A DNA stretch of 64,000 bases from EA-27 sp964396265 (GCA_964396265.1 CAYNEM010000005.1:62001-126000), one strand, 5' to 3'. Shown: positions 22,092 through 31,355, counted from the first letter of the stretch. Translations and numbers: made by a program. Notes: generated by a model not told the origin, from the letters alone.

Positions 22092-23663
22092 TCAGGCGTA
22101 GAACGTCTGGCTCTGCTCGCGGAGGAACTGCTGCAAGTAGTATGGGCCTCCCGCGCCCTTGAACGTCACACTGCTCATCTTCCAGCCGCCGAACGGCTGC
22201 GCGCCGACGACCGCACCCGTGGTGCTCCCCGGGCGGCGGTTCGCGTACGCCACGCCGGCTTCGATCCCGTCGAAGAAATCGTGGAGCTCGCGCGGGTCCT
22301 TGGAGAAGATGCCCGCGGTCAGCCCGTACGGCGAGTCGTTCGCGATGCCCATCGCTTCCTCGAGACCCTTGAACGGGATCACCGAGAGGATCGGGACGAA
22401 CAGCTCCTCGCGGTGGATGCGATGGTTCGCCGGAAGCCGGTCGATGATCGTGGGCTCCACGTAGTACCCGTGGCTCAGGACGCCATCGGTCCGGACCCCG
22501 CCGCCCGTGAGGACCTTGCCCGCCTTCGCGCCAGTCCTCGCGAAACGGCGGAAGGTGCCGAACGCAGCCTCGTTGACCACGGGGCCAAGGAACACCTCGC
22601 GCTCCCATGGCGGGCCGATGACGATGCCGTCCGTCTGCTCGACGAGAGCGTCGACGAATTCCCGATGGACCTTCTTGTCCACGAGCACTCGCGAGGTCGC
22701 GCTGCACTTCTGGCCGCCGTAGCCGAACGCGCCGCGCATCACGCCCTCCGCGGCCATCTCCACGTCCGCCTTGGCGGTGACGATCGCGGCGTTCTTGCCG
22801 CCCATCTCCGTCACGACGGGCCTCGGCCGGCTGGCGGTGAACGACCGGAACGCCGCCAATCCGACGTCGCGCGAGCCCGTGAACGCGAGGCCTTCGACGT
22901 CATCCGACGCCACGAGCGTCGCCCCGACGGAGGAGCCCCCGCCGGTCACGAAGTTCAGGACGCCGGGCGGGAGGTCGACTTCGCGCAGGATCTCGTACAG
23001 GCGCAATGCCAAGAACGGCGTGTCGCTCGCGGGCTTCAGGACCGCCGTGTTCCCAGTGATGAGCGCGCCCGCGGTCATGCCGGTCGCGATCGCGAGGGGG
23101 AAGTTGAAAGGAGAGATGATCGCCCAGGGCCCGTACGGCCGCATGACACTCCGCGAACGCTCGTTCTTCACCGAGCGTCCCATCTCCCGGTTGAACCCCT
23201 GGTTGTCGACGACCTGCTGGCTGTAGTAGCGGAGGAAGTCGATCGCCTCGTCGACATCCGCGACCGCCTCGAACCGGTTCTTCCCGTTTTCGAACGACAG
23301 GAGGGCCGCAAGATCGTATTTGTCCGCGGACATCCGGTCCGCGGCCCGCAGGATGATCTTCACGCGATCGACCGGGTCTGTCCGGGACCATTCGGGGAAC
23401 GCGGACTTGGCGGCGGCGATCGCGCGCTTCGCGTCGTTCGCCGTACCCGACTGGAACCTCCCCAGCAGGATCCGGAGGTCTGCGGGACTCCGGTCCTCGA
23501 ACGTCGTTCGCCCCGTGATCGCTTCGTCGCCGATGTGGATAGGGTGGGTCTCGCCGAAGTCCTCGCGCACCTTGTAGACCGCGGACTCGAACCGGCTGTG
23601 GAACTCCTCCTGCGTGCCGGATTCCGTCGCGGACAGCCACGTGCGCTCGTTCGTGAAGTCCAT
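22092..23663 (-). CDS. L-glutamate gamma-semialdehyde (1-pyrroline-5-carboxylate) dehydrogenase
   Basis: 523 residues from ATG 23663, matching the RocA/PutA-type P5C dehydrogenases of about 515-540. It oxidises glutamate semialdehyde to glutamate in proline and arginine breakdown. Motifs: FNFPLAIATGMTAGALITGN, GLAFTGSRDVG, catalytic glutamate in VTEMGGKNAAIV and nucleophile in FGYGGQKCSATSR, and the family-specific ANRRPGSTTGAVVGAQPFGG near the C-terminus. The frame is open far upstream, but residues before the ATG have no family similarity. No proline dehydrogenase lies nearby in this window. Confidence 0.93.
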   Translation of the reverse strand: MDFTNERTWLSATESGTQEEFHSRFESAVYKVREDFGETHPIHIGDEAITGRTTFEDRSPADLRILLGRFQSGTANDAKRAIAAAKSAFPEWSRTDPVDRVKIILRAADRMSADKYDLAALLSFENGKNRFEAVADVDEAIDFLRYYSQQVVDNQGFNREMGRSVKNERSRSVMRPYGPWAIISPFNFPLAIATGMTAGALITGNTAVLKPASDTPFLALRLYEILREVDLPPGVLNFVTGGGSSVGATLVASDDVEGLAFTGSRDVGLAAFRSFTASRPRPVVTEMGGKNAAIVTAKADVEMAAEGVMRGAFGYGGQKCSATSRVLVDKKVHREFVDALVEQTDGIVIGPPWEREVFLGPVVNEAAFGTFRRFARTGAKAGKVLTGGGVRTDGVLSHGYYVEPTIIDRLPANHRIHREELFVPILSVIPFKGLEEAMGIANDSPYGLTAGIFSKDPRELHDFFDGIEAGVAYANRRPGSTTGAVVGAQPFGGWKMSSVTFKGAGGPYYLQQFLREQSQTFYA

Positions 23664-23764
23664 ACGCCTTCGCGATGCGACCGATGCCGAGTGCGCGGGA
23701 TAAGCGTTTCGACACCGTCTGCGTTTCGTGGAACGTGCCGAGGCTCTACCACATCTGCTCGCGA

Positions 23765-24082
23765 CTAGATGGGGCACGTCCCGAGGGCAAACCCGACCAC
23801 GAGGATGAACGCGGTCGCGATCCCGAGGGATCCCACCGACATCAGGAGGGAGGCCCGGGCACGCTCGTCCGTCTGGGAGTACACGGAGAACAAGGACATG
23901 AGCATCGCGGTCAGCCCCAACGCACCAGTTGCGGAGATGACGCCGACGATCGCCGTCCAGCTCAGGGCGTCTGCCGCGGGCCGGCAGAACGGCACGGTCA
24001 GGTACGTCACGGGCAGGGCGACCACGGCGAAGGCCAGGGACAAGACGCTGACAGGCATCGCCAGACGCTCCCCGTCCTTCAC
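23765..24082 (-). CDS. small membrane protein, three transmembrane helices
   Basis: 105 residues with hydrophobic segments VSVLSLAFAVVALPVTYL, WTAIVGVISATGALGLTAML and SVGSLGIATAFILVVGFAL, and one conserved-looking PFCRPAADA loop. GTG start with a T/A-rich box about 27 nt upstream (AAAAGGGATT, minus strand). No recognised family. It lies between P5C dehydrogenase and a small helical protein, all on the minus strand. Confidence 0.65.
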   Translation of the reverse strand: MKDGERLAMPVSVLSLAFAVVALPVTYLTVPFCRPAADALSWTAIVGVISATGALGLTAMLMSLFSVYSQTDERARASLLMSVGSLGIATAFILVVGFALGTCPI

Positions 24083-24160
24083 GACCCGGATTCCGGCTCC
24101 GCGGGAATCCCTTTTGTGGTACGCCTTTTGTATTGTTATATGTGCATGACGCCCGGCGGC

Positions 24161-24427
24161 TCACTGGATGTACGAGTCGGGGGAGCCCTTGTAATCCGCG
24201 AACATCCCGGCCGCGCCCAACTGGGCGATCAGCTCGCGCGCGATCTCCTGCGTGTATGCCCCCGGGACCTCCCCGGACCCGAGGAACGTCAACGCGGCCG
24301 CCACGACCTCCGCCCGTTCTTCCTTCGTGAGCTGCGACGCCATCGTCCCGAACGCATCTTCCACGCGGTTCATCGCGAGCACGAAATCCTTGCACAGGTC
24401 CACGATCTTCTGCGCTTCTTCCCTCAC
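24161..24427 (-). CDS. hypothetical 88-residue helical protein
   Basis: From GTG 24427 the product is alpha-helical and acidic (REEAQKIVDLCKDFVLAMNR, KEERAEVVAAALTFLG, TQEIARELIAQLGAAGMF). An ATG at 24448 would add seven residues. I prefer the GTG because the shared AGTATTTAGG box (24458-24467) lies close to the ATG but nearer the leaderless distance from the GTG. No family recognised. Divergent from the Rieske gene, with which it appears to share a bidirectional promoter. Confidence 0.55.
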   Translation of the reverse strand: MREEAQKIVDLCKDFVLAMNRVEDAFGTMASQLTKEERAEVVAAALTFLGSGEVPGAYTQEIARELIAQLGAAGMFADYKGSPDSYIQ

Positions 24428-24491
24428 TATGCCACCCGCGCCCTGCATCGACGCGAAGTATTTAGGTCGGCGCCTTGTCGGTCCCGGCAGC

Positions 24492-24794
24492 ATGGGGCCG
24501 GTCACCGTCGCCAAGGTCGAGGACGTGAGGCCCGGGCAGTCGAAGGTCGTCATCGTGGCGGGTCGCCTCATCGCACTGTTCAACGTGAACGGCACGTTCT
24601 ACGCGACGGACAACACGTGCCTCCACCGTGCAGGGCCCCTCGGGGAGGGATTCCTCGATGGGGCGATCGTCACCTGCCCGATGCACGGATGGCAGTACGA
24701 CGTGAGGACGGGCCAGTCGTTCACGAACCCCGCCGCCAAGTTGCGGACCTTCCCCGTGATCGTGGAGGGGGACGCGGTTATGATCGCCCCCTAG
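24492..24794 (+). CDS. Rieske [2Fe-2S] ferredoxin
   Basis: 100 residues, a soluble single-domain Rieske protein of the NirD/dioxygenase ferredoxin type acting as electron carrier. Cluster ligands: NTCLHRAGPLGEG (Cys-x-His) and VTCPMHGWQYDVRTG (Cys-x-x-His). ATG start about 27 nt after TATTTAGG (24460-24467), so leaderless. No oxygenase or nitrite reductase lies next to it, so its partner is unknown. Confidence 0.92.
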   Translation: MGPVTVAKVEDVRPGQSKVVIVAGRLIALFNVNGTFYATDNTCLHRAGPLGEGFLDGAIVTCPMHGWQYDVRTGQSFTNPAAKLRTFPVIVEGDAVMIAP

Positions 24795-24893
24795 CGCCGG
24801 TCTGCCCACGCATCCCTCATGAGGCCCCGCCGGTCCCGATGGCGGCGCACCATGGGTGGAACGCTTTATTGTCTAGGGCCGCGTGCCTCGGGC

Positions 24894-26084
24894 ATGGCGG
24901 ACATTGCACTGCTCACCTTCACCGCGCTAGCGGTGCTTTCGTCTCTCTTGGGGATCGCCTCCCTGTTGGGAGGAGCGCGGTTTCGACTGGCGGCGAACCG
25001 ATCACGCGCCCGCGCGTGGCCCTCGTTCACGCCCCCCGTCGCCGTCGTCGTCGCCGCCAAGGGCGTGGACCCGGGACTCGAGCGGAACCTCCAAGCCCTC
25101 CTCCATCAAGACTATCCCGCTTACCGGGTGATCTTCGCGCTCGACGCGATGGACGACCCGGCGCACGACGTCATCCGGGCCTGTGCGATGGGCACGAAGG
25201 TCCCGGTCATGGTCGCGACCGCGGAGCCCGTCCGCAACGCGACCGGGAAGGCCGCCGCGCTCAAGAGTGCCGCCCAAGAACTCACCGCGCGGGACGAGAT
25301 CGTCGCGTTCATGGACTCCGACGCGTGCCCACCGCCCACGTGGCTGCACGACCTCGTCGCCCCCCTTCAGGACGAGGCCATCGGCGCGGCGACGACCTAT
25401 CGGTGGTACACGCACGACCGATCCCTCGCATCCGCGACCCGTGCCGCGTGGAACGCGGCCGGCACGAACATCCTGTTCAGCAAGAGGCTCAACTTCGCTT
25501 GGGGCGGCTCCCATGCCATGCGCCGGGCGACGTTCGACAAGGCGTACATCGCCGCGAAATGGGGGACTGCGCTGAGCGACGATATGGTCGTGACCCAAGC
25601 GGTGAAGAGGCTCGGTCTGCGCGTCGACTACGTGCCCGCCGCCACCGTCATCACGGACGAGCCGTGCGACTGGCCGACGGTCCTGGAGTGGACCACCCGC
25701 CAGACGGTGATGATGCGCGCGTACGATCCGCGCGTGACCCGATATGCCGGCCTCTCCTACGGGATTGTCGCGGGCTCCATCGACCTGGGCATCGCGCTCG
25801 CCATTGTGGCGGCAATTGCAGACCCCGGATACTGGCTGGCGGCGCTGCTCCTCCTGGCCCACGCGCCAATCATCGCCGCCAAATCCGCGCTGCGCCTCGC
25901 GACGTTCCGGCGGATCATGGGGAAGCCCCTTGGCCCGATGGGCGCCTACGTGCTCGGAAGCCTCGTCGCCCCCTGGCTGACGCTGTACAACCTGAACGTG
26001 GCGCGCAAGCTCCGCGTGATCTCGTGGCGCGGGACCGTGTACGAGCTCCGTGGGCCCGCACCGATCCGCGTCGTGCGGCGCTGA
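24894..26084 (+). CDS. family 2 glycosyltransferase, membrane-anchored
   Basis: 396 residues. N-terminal membrane helix (ALLTFTALAVLSSLLGIASL), then the GT-A catalytic domain: PPVAVVVAAKGVDPGLERNL, acidic FALDAMDD, the DxD-type FMDSDACPPP, LSDDMVVTQAVKRLGLR, and the EWTTRQTVMMRAY motif like Q(R/Q)xRW. The arrangement and the following two to three membrane helices resemble ceramide glucosyltransferase/hopanoid HpnI-like enzymes. ATG 24894 is preferred because GCTTTATTG (24863-24871) lies at the leaderless distance. It likely glycosylates a lipid; the acceptor is unknown. Confidence 0.85.
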   Translation: MADIALLTFTALAVLSSLLGIASLLGGARFRLAANRSRARAWPSFTPPVAVVVAAKGVDPGLERNLQALLHQDYPAYRVIFALDAMDDPAHDVIRACAMGTKVPVMVATAEPVRNATGKAAALKSAAQELTARDEIVAFMDSDACPPPTWLHDLVAPLQDEAIGAATTYRWYTHDRSLASATRAAWNAAGTNILFSKRLNFAWGGSHAMRRATFDKAYIAAKWGTALSDDMVVTQAVKRLGLRVDYVPAATVITDEPCDWPTVLEWTTRQTVMMRAYDPRVTRYAGLSYGIVAGSIDLGIALAIVAAIADPGYWLAALLLLAHAPIIAAKSALRLATFRRIMGKPLGPMGAYVLGSLVAPWLTLYNLNVARKLRVISWRGTVYELRGPAPIRVVRR

Positions 26085-26195
26085 CCAAAGAACGGTCCTC
26101 GGTTCCTTTTGAACACGGGCCTCCCGTGGTCTCCCCGCGAAATGCTTATCATCGTGAAACACCCGTGCCGCCAGTCGGGGAAGTACTCAGAGGAG

Positions 26196-27815
26196 ATGGG
26201 GCACGTCGTCGGGGCGTTTCTGCACCGTCTTGCGCTCGCCATCCTGCTGGTTGCGATCCTCGTCGGGACGTTGACCGCCGCCCCCTCGAGCGGTGAGATG
26301 CCGGGTCCTGGGATTTGGTTTGAGTACGACTTCAACACGTACACAGACCAGGGCGACGGTGACTACTCCGGATACTGGGACGAGATGAAGTCCCACTCCC
26401 GCTACGAGATATCGGCAATCGACGGCGATAATGTGACGGTGCATCGGACCGGGAGCTGGTCGTTCAGGGCCTCCGACGGCACGTTCGACAGCGCATCGTT
26501 CGACGCCACGTTCTTCTTCAACGCGACGAGCCGAGCGTACAACGGGCCGTACGATGTCGACGGCGTCTATGTGAATCCCATCGTATGGTTCTGGGTCTCA
26601 ACACCGCTCGCGATCGGCGAGGATGTTCCGATCATCGACGATGTGCTTACGGTCCGGGCTCTCGACGACGTCGTGTGGTTCGGCCTCCTCCCGAAGGCCG
26701 CGAGCCGCCTGGAAAGCGACGGCATGTATCGGAGGAACGACGCATACGGGCAGTTCGATGCGACGTACACGGACCGCTACTGGTTCGCCCGCGACACGGG
26801 GTTCATTGTCGCAGAGCGCTACGAGGAGCGCGACGTGGCGGTCGACCTTTCCGCCTCGTTCCGGTGGCGCGCGGAGGTGTTCGTGACCGCGAGCAGCTAC
26901 GAAGTTCCGCTCCACCTCCCGACGTTCTTGGCGGTGGACGTGGGAATTCCCATGTTTGTGATCGCCGCCTGCCTACTCGCGTACCGCCGCCGACGCGGAC
27001 CGTGGCGGATGACCGCGAATACGCCGCAGGGAAAACGGCGCATCGTGCTCCGTCGTGTCAGGAAGCCCGACGCCCTCCAGAACCTGAAGCCGGGCGGCTC
27101 GAAGTACTTCACGCCATTCCTCCCCATGTTTGCGCGACGCGCGCTCGCCTCGAACGACCCCGCGGTTCTGGCGACGGACGACGACCGGATCGTGGGCCTG
27201 TTCATCCACGACCGAGAATCCAACGTCGGGAGTCTGTTTGCGGAGGACGAGGCGGTTGCACTCTCCCTATCGAAACGCATCCGTGTGAACGACTTCTTCG
27301 CAGAAGACAAGCTGGCGAGGCCTGACAAGCCGTTCGACACGTTCCTCGTGCTCGAGCTGCGAGATCCAAAGGCCGCGACCTACGACGTCGAGCTCGTCCG
27401 CCCCATGACCGGGGACGACATCCCCTCGGTGACCGCCATCGCGGAGACGGCCTATCAGGGCAAGGCGAAGCAGTGGATCCGATCATCCTATGAGGACGGG
27501 GACCTGGCCTTCGTTGCGGTCCACGGGAAGGTCGTCGGCTTCGGATTCGCAACCGTCGCCGACGGGGCCGCGCGGCTCCACACGCTGACGGTGCTCTCCG
27601 AGTTCCGCGCCCGCGGCATCGGCTCCGAGATCATGGCGGCGCGCCTGGCGACGTTGGCGGCGCTCGGAGTGGAGCGCGTGATCGTCGAAATCTCCATGCA
27701 CAACGCTGCCTCTCTGCGCGTCGCATACAAGTTCGGGTTCCAGGAGATCGGGAGGACGACGTACTACTCGCGGAGTCGCGAAGGGGCCGCGTTCCCGTGG
27801 CAGAGGCGGTTCTGA
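26196..27815 (+). CDS. membrane protein with extracellular beta domain and C-terminal GNAT acetyltransferase
   Basis: 539 residues from ATG 26196, which has GAGGAG directly before it; an upstream ATG at 26142 is possible. A signal/anchor (FLHRLALAILLVAILVGTL) leads to a beta-rich extracellular region of about 210 residues (WFEYDFNTYTDQGDGDYSG). A membrane helix (MFVIAACLLAYRRRR, about 250-265) follows, then a cytoplasmic linker. Last is a GNAT fold with YDVELVRPMTGDDIPSVTAI, HTLTVLSEFRARGIGSEIM (acetyl-CoA loop) and the final SLRVAYKFGFQEIGRT. GNAT domains on a transmembrane receptor-like protein are unusual. The next gene starts within its stop (TGATG). Confidence 0.75.
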   Translation: MGHVVGAFLHRLALAILLVAILVGTLTAAPSSGEMPGPGIWFEYDFNTYTDQGDGDYSGYWDEMKSHSRYEISAIDGDNVTVHRTGSWSFRASDGTFDSASFDATFFFNATSRAYNGPYDVDGVYVNPIVWFWVSTPLAIGEDVPIIDDVLTVRALDDVVWFGLLPKAASRLESDGMYRRNDAYGQFDATYTDRYWFARDTGFIVAERYEERDVAVDLSASFRWRAEVFVTASSYEVPLHLPTFLAVDVGIPMFVIAACLLAYRRRRGPWRMTANTPQGKRRIVLRRVRKPDALQNLKPGGSKYFTPFLPMFARRALASNDPAVLATDDDRIVGLFIHDRESNVGSLFAEDEAVALSLSKRIRVNDFFAEDKLARPDKPFDTFLVLELRDPKAATYDVELVRPMTGDDIPSVTAIAETAYQGKAKQWIRSSYEDGDLAFVAVHGKVVGFGFATVADGAARLHTLTVLSEFRARGIGSEIMAARLATLAALGVERVIVEISMHNAASLRVAYKFGFQEIGRTTYYSRSREGAAFPWQRRF

Positions 27816-29020
27816 TGCGAGTCCCGGCCGTGTGGGTGCCGAATGACCCTGTCCCGCTCCTCCGGATGGTGCCCGCGGAGGTGCTCGGAAACCCCCAACT
27901 CGTTGATGCGTGGACCGAGGCCCTGGCGGGAGCCTACGTGCCCCGCCTCATGGGACGGCTTCTCGGCGGCGCCGACGGGGACGCGCTCGAGGGCGTTCGG
28001 GACGACAACAGGTCCGCCCTCCTCGTGGGGCACCGCCACGCGATCCGGGGCCGTGAGTACGTCGCCGCAGTCAAGGGGTGCGGCGCGGAATTCGACGCGT
28101 ACGCGAATGCGCGGCTCACGGCCACGAAGCTGAGCGAGATTTGTCGGGATCCTTCTCTGCTTCCCCGCTTGGCGGCAGAGGATGGCGCCGCCTCGGGCTT
28201 CATGACGGGGGAGAGATGGTTCGGGAACACCCCGTACGGTGGGCAAGCGCCGGACAACGCGGCCATCGGCCTCCTCGCGAGCCTCCGCGCAGACATGGAC
28301 GAAATCGCGGGGTTCTTCGTCTGTCCGATTGTCGCGCTCGTCCGGCTCCCCGACGAGGTCGCTCGGTTGGCGGCAAAGTTCTCCTGGTATCGCCGGTACG
28401 AGGGAGGGTACTGGCAAGAGGTCCGTCTCATGCCGTCGAACGTCCGCGTCCACTTCCACAGCCCCGTGGCGTTCGGGGTGGACACCGCGGAGGCCTTCCG
28501 GCTCTTCGGAATCGATTCGTTCGAATCCGCGGAAGCATTCCTGGGGAACCTCGCGCGGTCCGCCGCCGCGGCCCTCACCCTCTATGCCCGAACCCTGCGC
28601 CACGACGCTCGGGCGGACGCGTACCGCGGGCTCGGGTATGATGACGTTTGGCTCGACAAGGACGCCGTGATCGCTCGGGACGGCACGCTCCACTTCGCGG
28701 ACCTGGAGGGGATTGAGGACCTCCGTGCGCCGGACACGGACCGTGTCAGGGACATCATCCGCGCTCAGTTCTTCCGCAACGTGTACGAGGCGAATTACGC
28801 GCTCGAGGCCGTCGCCGCGGAGGCGGGTCGCCGATGGGGCGTCCCCGGGAACGCCGGAGAGCGTCGGGCGTGGATCGTTGAGGTCCTCGCAAGGGCCTGC
28901 CGCGGGGACCCATTCGTGCGCGTGGAACGGGAGGGAGGGCGCGCGGTGTTCGTCGTCGAACCCGCGACGGACCCGGACATCTGCGGGGTCACGCTGGACT
29001 TCGCGAGCGGAGGCGACTGA
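27815..29020 (+). CDS. unknown protein with possible kinase-like features
   Basis: 401 residues from ATG 27815, overlapping the GNAT gene stop. I do not recognise a family with confidence. The N-terminal half contains REYVAAVKGCG, then GNTPYGGQAPDNAA, a spacing loosely like the KGxG...TPY...DxRA stretch of SelO-type pseudokinases. The C-terminal half has DKDAVIARDGTLHFADLEG, in which a D(L/F)E might serve as a metal-binding DFG equivalent. The remaining sequence is mixed alpha/beta with no membrane segment, so it is cytoplasmic. Coupled on both sides (TGATG junctions) to its neighbours, so the three products probably act together. Confidence 0.55.
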   Translation: MRVPAVWVPNDPVPLLRMVPAEVLGNPQLVDAWTEALAGAYVPRLMGRLLGGADGDALEGVRDDNRSALLVGHRHAIRGREYVAAVKGCGAEFDAYANARLTATKLSEICRDPSLLPRLAAEDGAASGFMTGERWFGNTPYGGQAPDNAAIGLLASLRADMDEIAGFFVCPIVALVRLPDEVARLAAKFSWYRRYEGGYWQEVRLMPSNVRVHFHSPVAFGVDTAEAFRLFGIDSFESAEAFLGNLARSAAAALTLYARTLRHDARADAYRGLGYDDVWLDKDAVIARDGTLHFADLEGIEDLRAPDTDRVRDIIRAQFFRNVYEANYALEAVAAEAGRRWGVPGNAGERRAWIVEVLARACRGDPFVRVEREGGRAVFVVEPATDPDICGVTLDFASGGD

Positions 29021-30456
29021 TGGAGACCCGCAGGGCCCTCGAGATCCTGACAGCACTCACGCAACGGGGCGAGCCCGCCGCGGCACCATTCGAAGTCGGG
29101 GAGATGGGGGGAGCGGGCCTCGTTCGCACCGTGGGAGTCGCGGCAAAGGACCAGATGGAGATCGTCGCTCGGGAGCTGCCGGCCGCCACGCAGCGCGTGC
29201 GCGATCTCGGCCGTCGTCTGGCGGCGGGTGGAACCGAGGAGCGTGAGAAGCTGCGCGCCCAGCTTCTGGAAGAGACGGTCCGCCTCGAGCATCTCACGCA
29301 GACTCGAGCGAAACTCGACGCCCTAGTCTGGAATGCCCCGACCGAGACGTTCCTCGTCCCCACCTTCGCGGGCCGCCGCCTCCTCACGGACCTCGCGATC
29401 TGGCGGGAGCGGTTCGGCGAGGGCGCGCTCGATGCCTTCCTTAATCGAATCTCGCGCCTGCGTGGCGGGTTGGACGCGACGGTCGCGCGCGCAGCACAGA
29501 TGCTCCCCAGCATCGTCGACTCCGAGCCGGCAGTCTCGCGGCCGGAAGCTCGCGCGCCCTCGCTGATCTTGGCCCGGCAAGGCACGAACAACTTCTCGCT
29601 CTCCGTCGCGTACGCGATGTCCCTCCAGCACCTGCGGGTGAAGGACGTCTCGCGACAGGACCGGCTGACGATTGCGGCGATGCTCTCGGGGGACCTTGAG
29701 CCGACCGAGGAACTCGTTCGGTTCGACAAGGCCCTCGAGGCGCTCCGGGACCGAGGACTTGCTCGGGACGCTGAGGCGATCGTCGCCGCCTCCCTCGTCG
29801 ACTTCACGCCCGACCAGGTCGTCGACCAAATCGTCCGGTTCGACGCGATTCGCCGGATGGACGAGAGCCTTGACTCCGTCGAGGCTTCAGTCCTCGCCCG
29901 GTCCCCGCACGCTCCGAAGGAGGCGTACACGCGATATCGGATGGCCCTGGAACACCTCGTCCGTGCGCGGTCGGGGGAAGAGGACCGTCCCGACGCTGCC
30001 GCAACGATTCTGGCCGCCTCCTCCGGGGAGATCCGGTCAGCATTCGAGCGTTTCGACCGGCACCTAGGGCAGGTGACCGGCATGTTCGACGCCTCCTCTG
30101 TCGCCGCTGCGATGCTCACCACTAGCCCGCTGGACCCCGCCCAGGCTCTCGACATCCTGAAGGAAAGCGTGGGCGCGGTTACCCGCGGGAACTACTTCGA
30201 CGCGACTGTGGAAATCCCCGGCCTCGCGCTCCTTCTCGTTCACGGGACCGGGCCCGAGGTCACGCGGTTCGTGGTCGATTCCGCGATCTCGTTCCCAGGC
30301 GGTGCCCTCCCGATGCCGACCGACCGCGCGCCCGCTTTCTACCCGATCCGAGACACGTCCTGGTATCTCTGGCACGACCGCTGGCTGTACCGCCCGACGC
30401 TCCGGTACGTCCGGACCCATCCTCTCCACGTCCACACGGTGCCGCAATTCGGCTAG
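29020..30456 (+). CDS. helical-repeat protein of unknown function
   Basis: 478 residues, cytoplasmic, almost entirely alpha-helical. N-terminal coiled coil (ELPAATQRVRDLGRRLAAGG, EEREKLRAQLLEETVRLEHL); then repeating helical pairs (RQDRLTIAAMLSGDLEP, ARDAEAIVAASLVDFTPDQV, LDPAQALDILKESVGAVTRG) that look like an armadillo/HEAT-like solenoid. It is somewhat like DUF4003 proteins, but I would not assign it. It ends with an aromatic tail (TSWYLWHDRWLYRPTLRY). Third gene of the GNAT cassette, starting in the stop of the second. Its end overlaps the convergent membrane gene by 4 nt. Confidence 0.6.
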   Translation: METRRALEILTALTQRGEPAAAPFEVGEMGGAGLVRTVGVAAKDQMEIVARELPAATQRVRDLGRRLAAGGTEEREKLRAQLLEETVRLEHLTQTRAKLDALVWNAPTETFLVPTFAGRRLLTDLAIWRERFGEGALDAFLNRISRLRGGLDATVARAAQMLPSIVDSEPAVSRPEARAPSLILARQGTNNFSLSVAYAMSLQHLRVKDVSRQDRLTIAAMLSGDLEPTEELVRFDKALEALRDRGLARDAEAIVAASLVDFTPDQVVDQIVRFDAIRRMDESLDSVEASVLARSPHAPKEAYTRYRMALEHLVRARSGEEDRPDAAATILAASSGEIRSAFERFDRHLGQVTGMFDASSVAAAMLTTSPLDPAQALDILKESVGAVTRGNYFDATVEIPGLALLLVHGTGPEVTRFVVDSAISFPGGALPMPTDRAPAFYPIRDTSWYLWHDRWLYRPTLRYVRTHPLHVHTVPQFG

Positions 30457-31283
30457 CCCTGCGCTCGAAGGACCTCTTCGTGCTTCGCGAGCTCCACGAG
30501 GAGGTTATTGCGACGTCGGCTCCTCGCGAGCGTGAACCGCATAGAGGCGAACGGGGGGACCGCCGCCAGGATGAGAATGGTCGCGAGCACGAAAGACTCC
30601 GGGCTCACCCCGAGAGCGTCGAGCACAACGAGGGCGAAGGCCACAAGCGTCGGCGGAAGGAGAAAGGCGAGGACGACCGCGCCCATACCGATGAGGGGCT
30701 TGCGCGCCTCCTCGTGCATCGCGCGGACGTCATCGTCCGTGTACGACCGCACGTGGGTCACGAGGGGGCGGCCGAGATCTCGGAACACCTGGCGGACGGC
30801 CACCATGGCGTACTCGAACCCCGGAGACTCGGCGCGGAACTGTCGGATGGAGCCGGGCGTGAACCTGACCGTCCGCCTGCGCCCGTCCGTCGTCTCCACC
30901 CCCAGGCCCGTGTGGACGAGCGTCCCTGCGGAGGAGGCGAAAGGGGAAAAGGCAGCGCCCGAGATCTCGTATGCCGCGGGGTACACATTCCGCACGTCCA
31001 CCCACGGGACGTACGAGGACTGCCGAAGGATCCGCCGCCACGCGGGAAGCGACACCTCGATCCCGCTCGCCCGGATCCGTGTGGGGCTCGGCCACTGGAG
31101 GACCGCCCACGTAACCACCGCAGCGATAGGGACGAAGCAGACGCCTCCGAGCGGGAAGAGTTCCGGGGGGAGCGTAACAGGGCCCACCGAGGTCACGATG
31201 ACGAAGAGCATGACGAGGGCGACGGACATCGGGCTCATGGGGAGCGGGGTGTACTCGAACAGCACCGGCCCGCGGTCGTCCAC
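30453..31283 (-). CDS. membrane protein with PH-like domain
   Basis: 276 residues from GTG 31283. Two N-terminal membrane helices (MSVALVMLFVIVTSVG, CFVPIAAVVTWAVL) precede a soluble stretch of about 130 residues: RIRASGIEVSLPAWRRI, then WVDVRNVYP, TTDGRRRTVRFTP, FRAESPGFEYAMVAVRQVF. This is like bacterial PH (YdbT-type) domains. Two further membrane helices and a basic tail follow. GATTTAAGTA (31304-31313) about 27 nt upstream supports the GTG start. Function unknown. Confidence 0.65.
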   Translation of the reverse strand: MDDRGPVLFEYTPLPMSPMSVALVMLFVIVTSVGPVTLPPELFPLGGVCFVPIAAVVTWAVLQWPSPTRIRASGIEVSLPAWRRILRQSSYVPWVDVRNVYPAAYEISGAAFSPFASSAGTLVHTGLGVETTDGRRRTVRFTPGSIRQFRAESPGFEYAMVAVRQVFRDLGRPLVTHVRSYTDDDVRAMHEEARKPLIGMGAVVLAFLLPPTLVAFALVVLDALGVSPESFVLATILILAAVPPFASMRFTLARSRRRNNLLVELAKHEEVLRAQG

Positions 31284-31355
31284 GGGCGCGCGATTGCGCC
31301 GCTCTACTTAAATCGGCGGGGATGAATTGAAATAAGGGAAGCCGCATGCGGGGGC

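Noticed and set aside
23664..24395. N-terminal extension of P5C dehydrogenase
   Set aside because: The open frame continues 244 codons upstream of ATG 23663, but the added residues overlap the small membrane gene and have no dehydrogenase similarity; 523 residues already matches the family.
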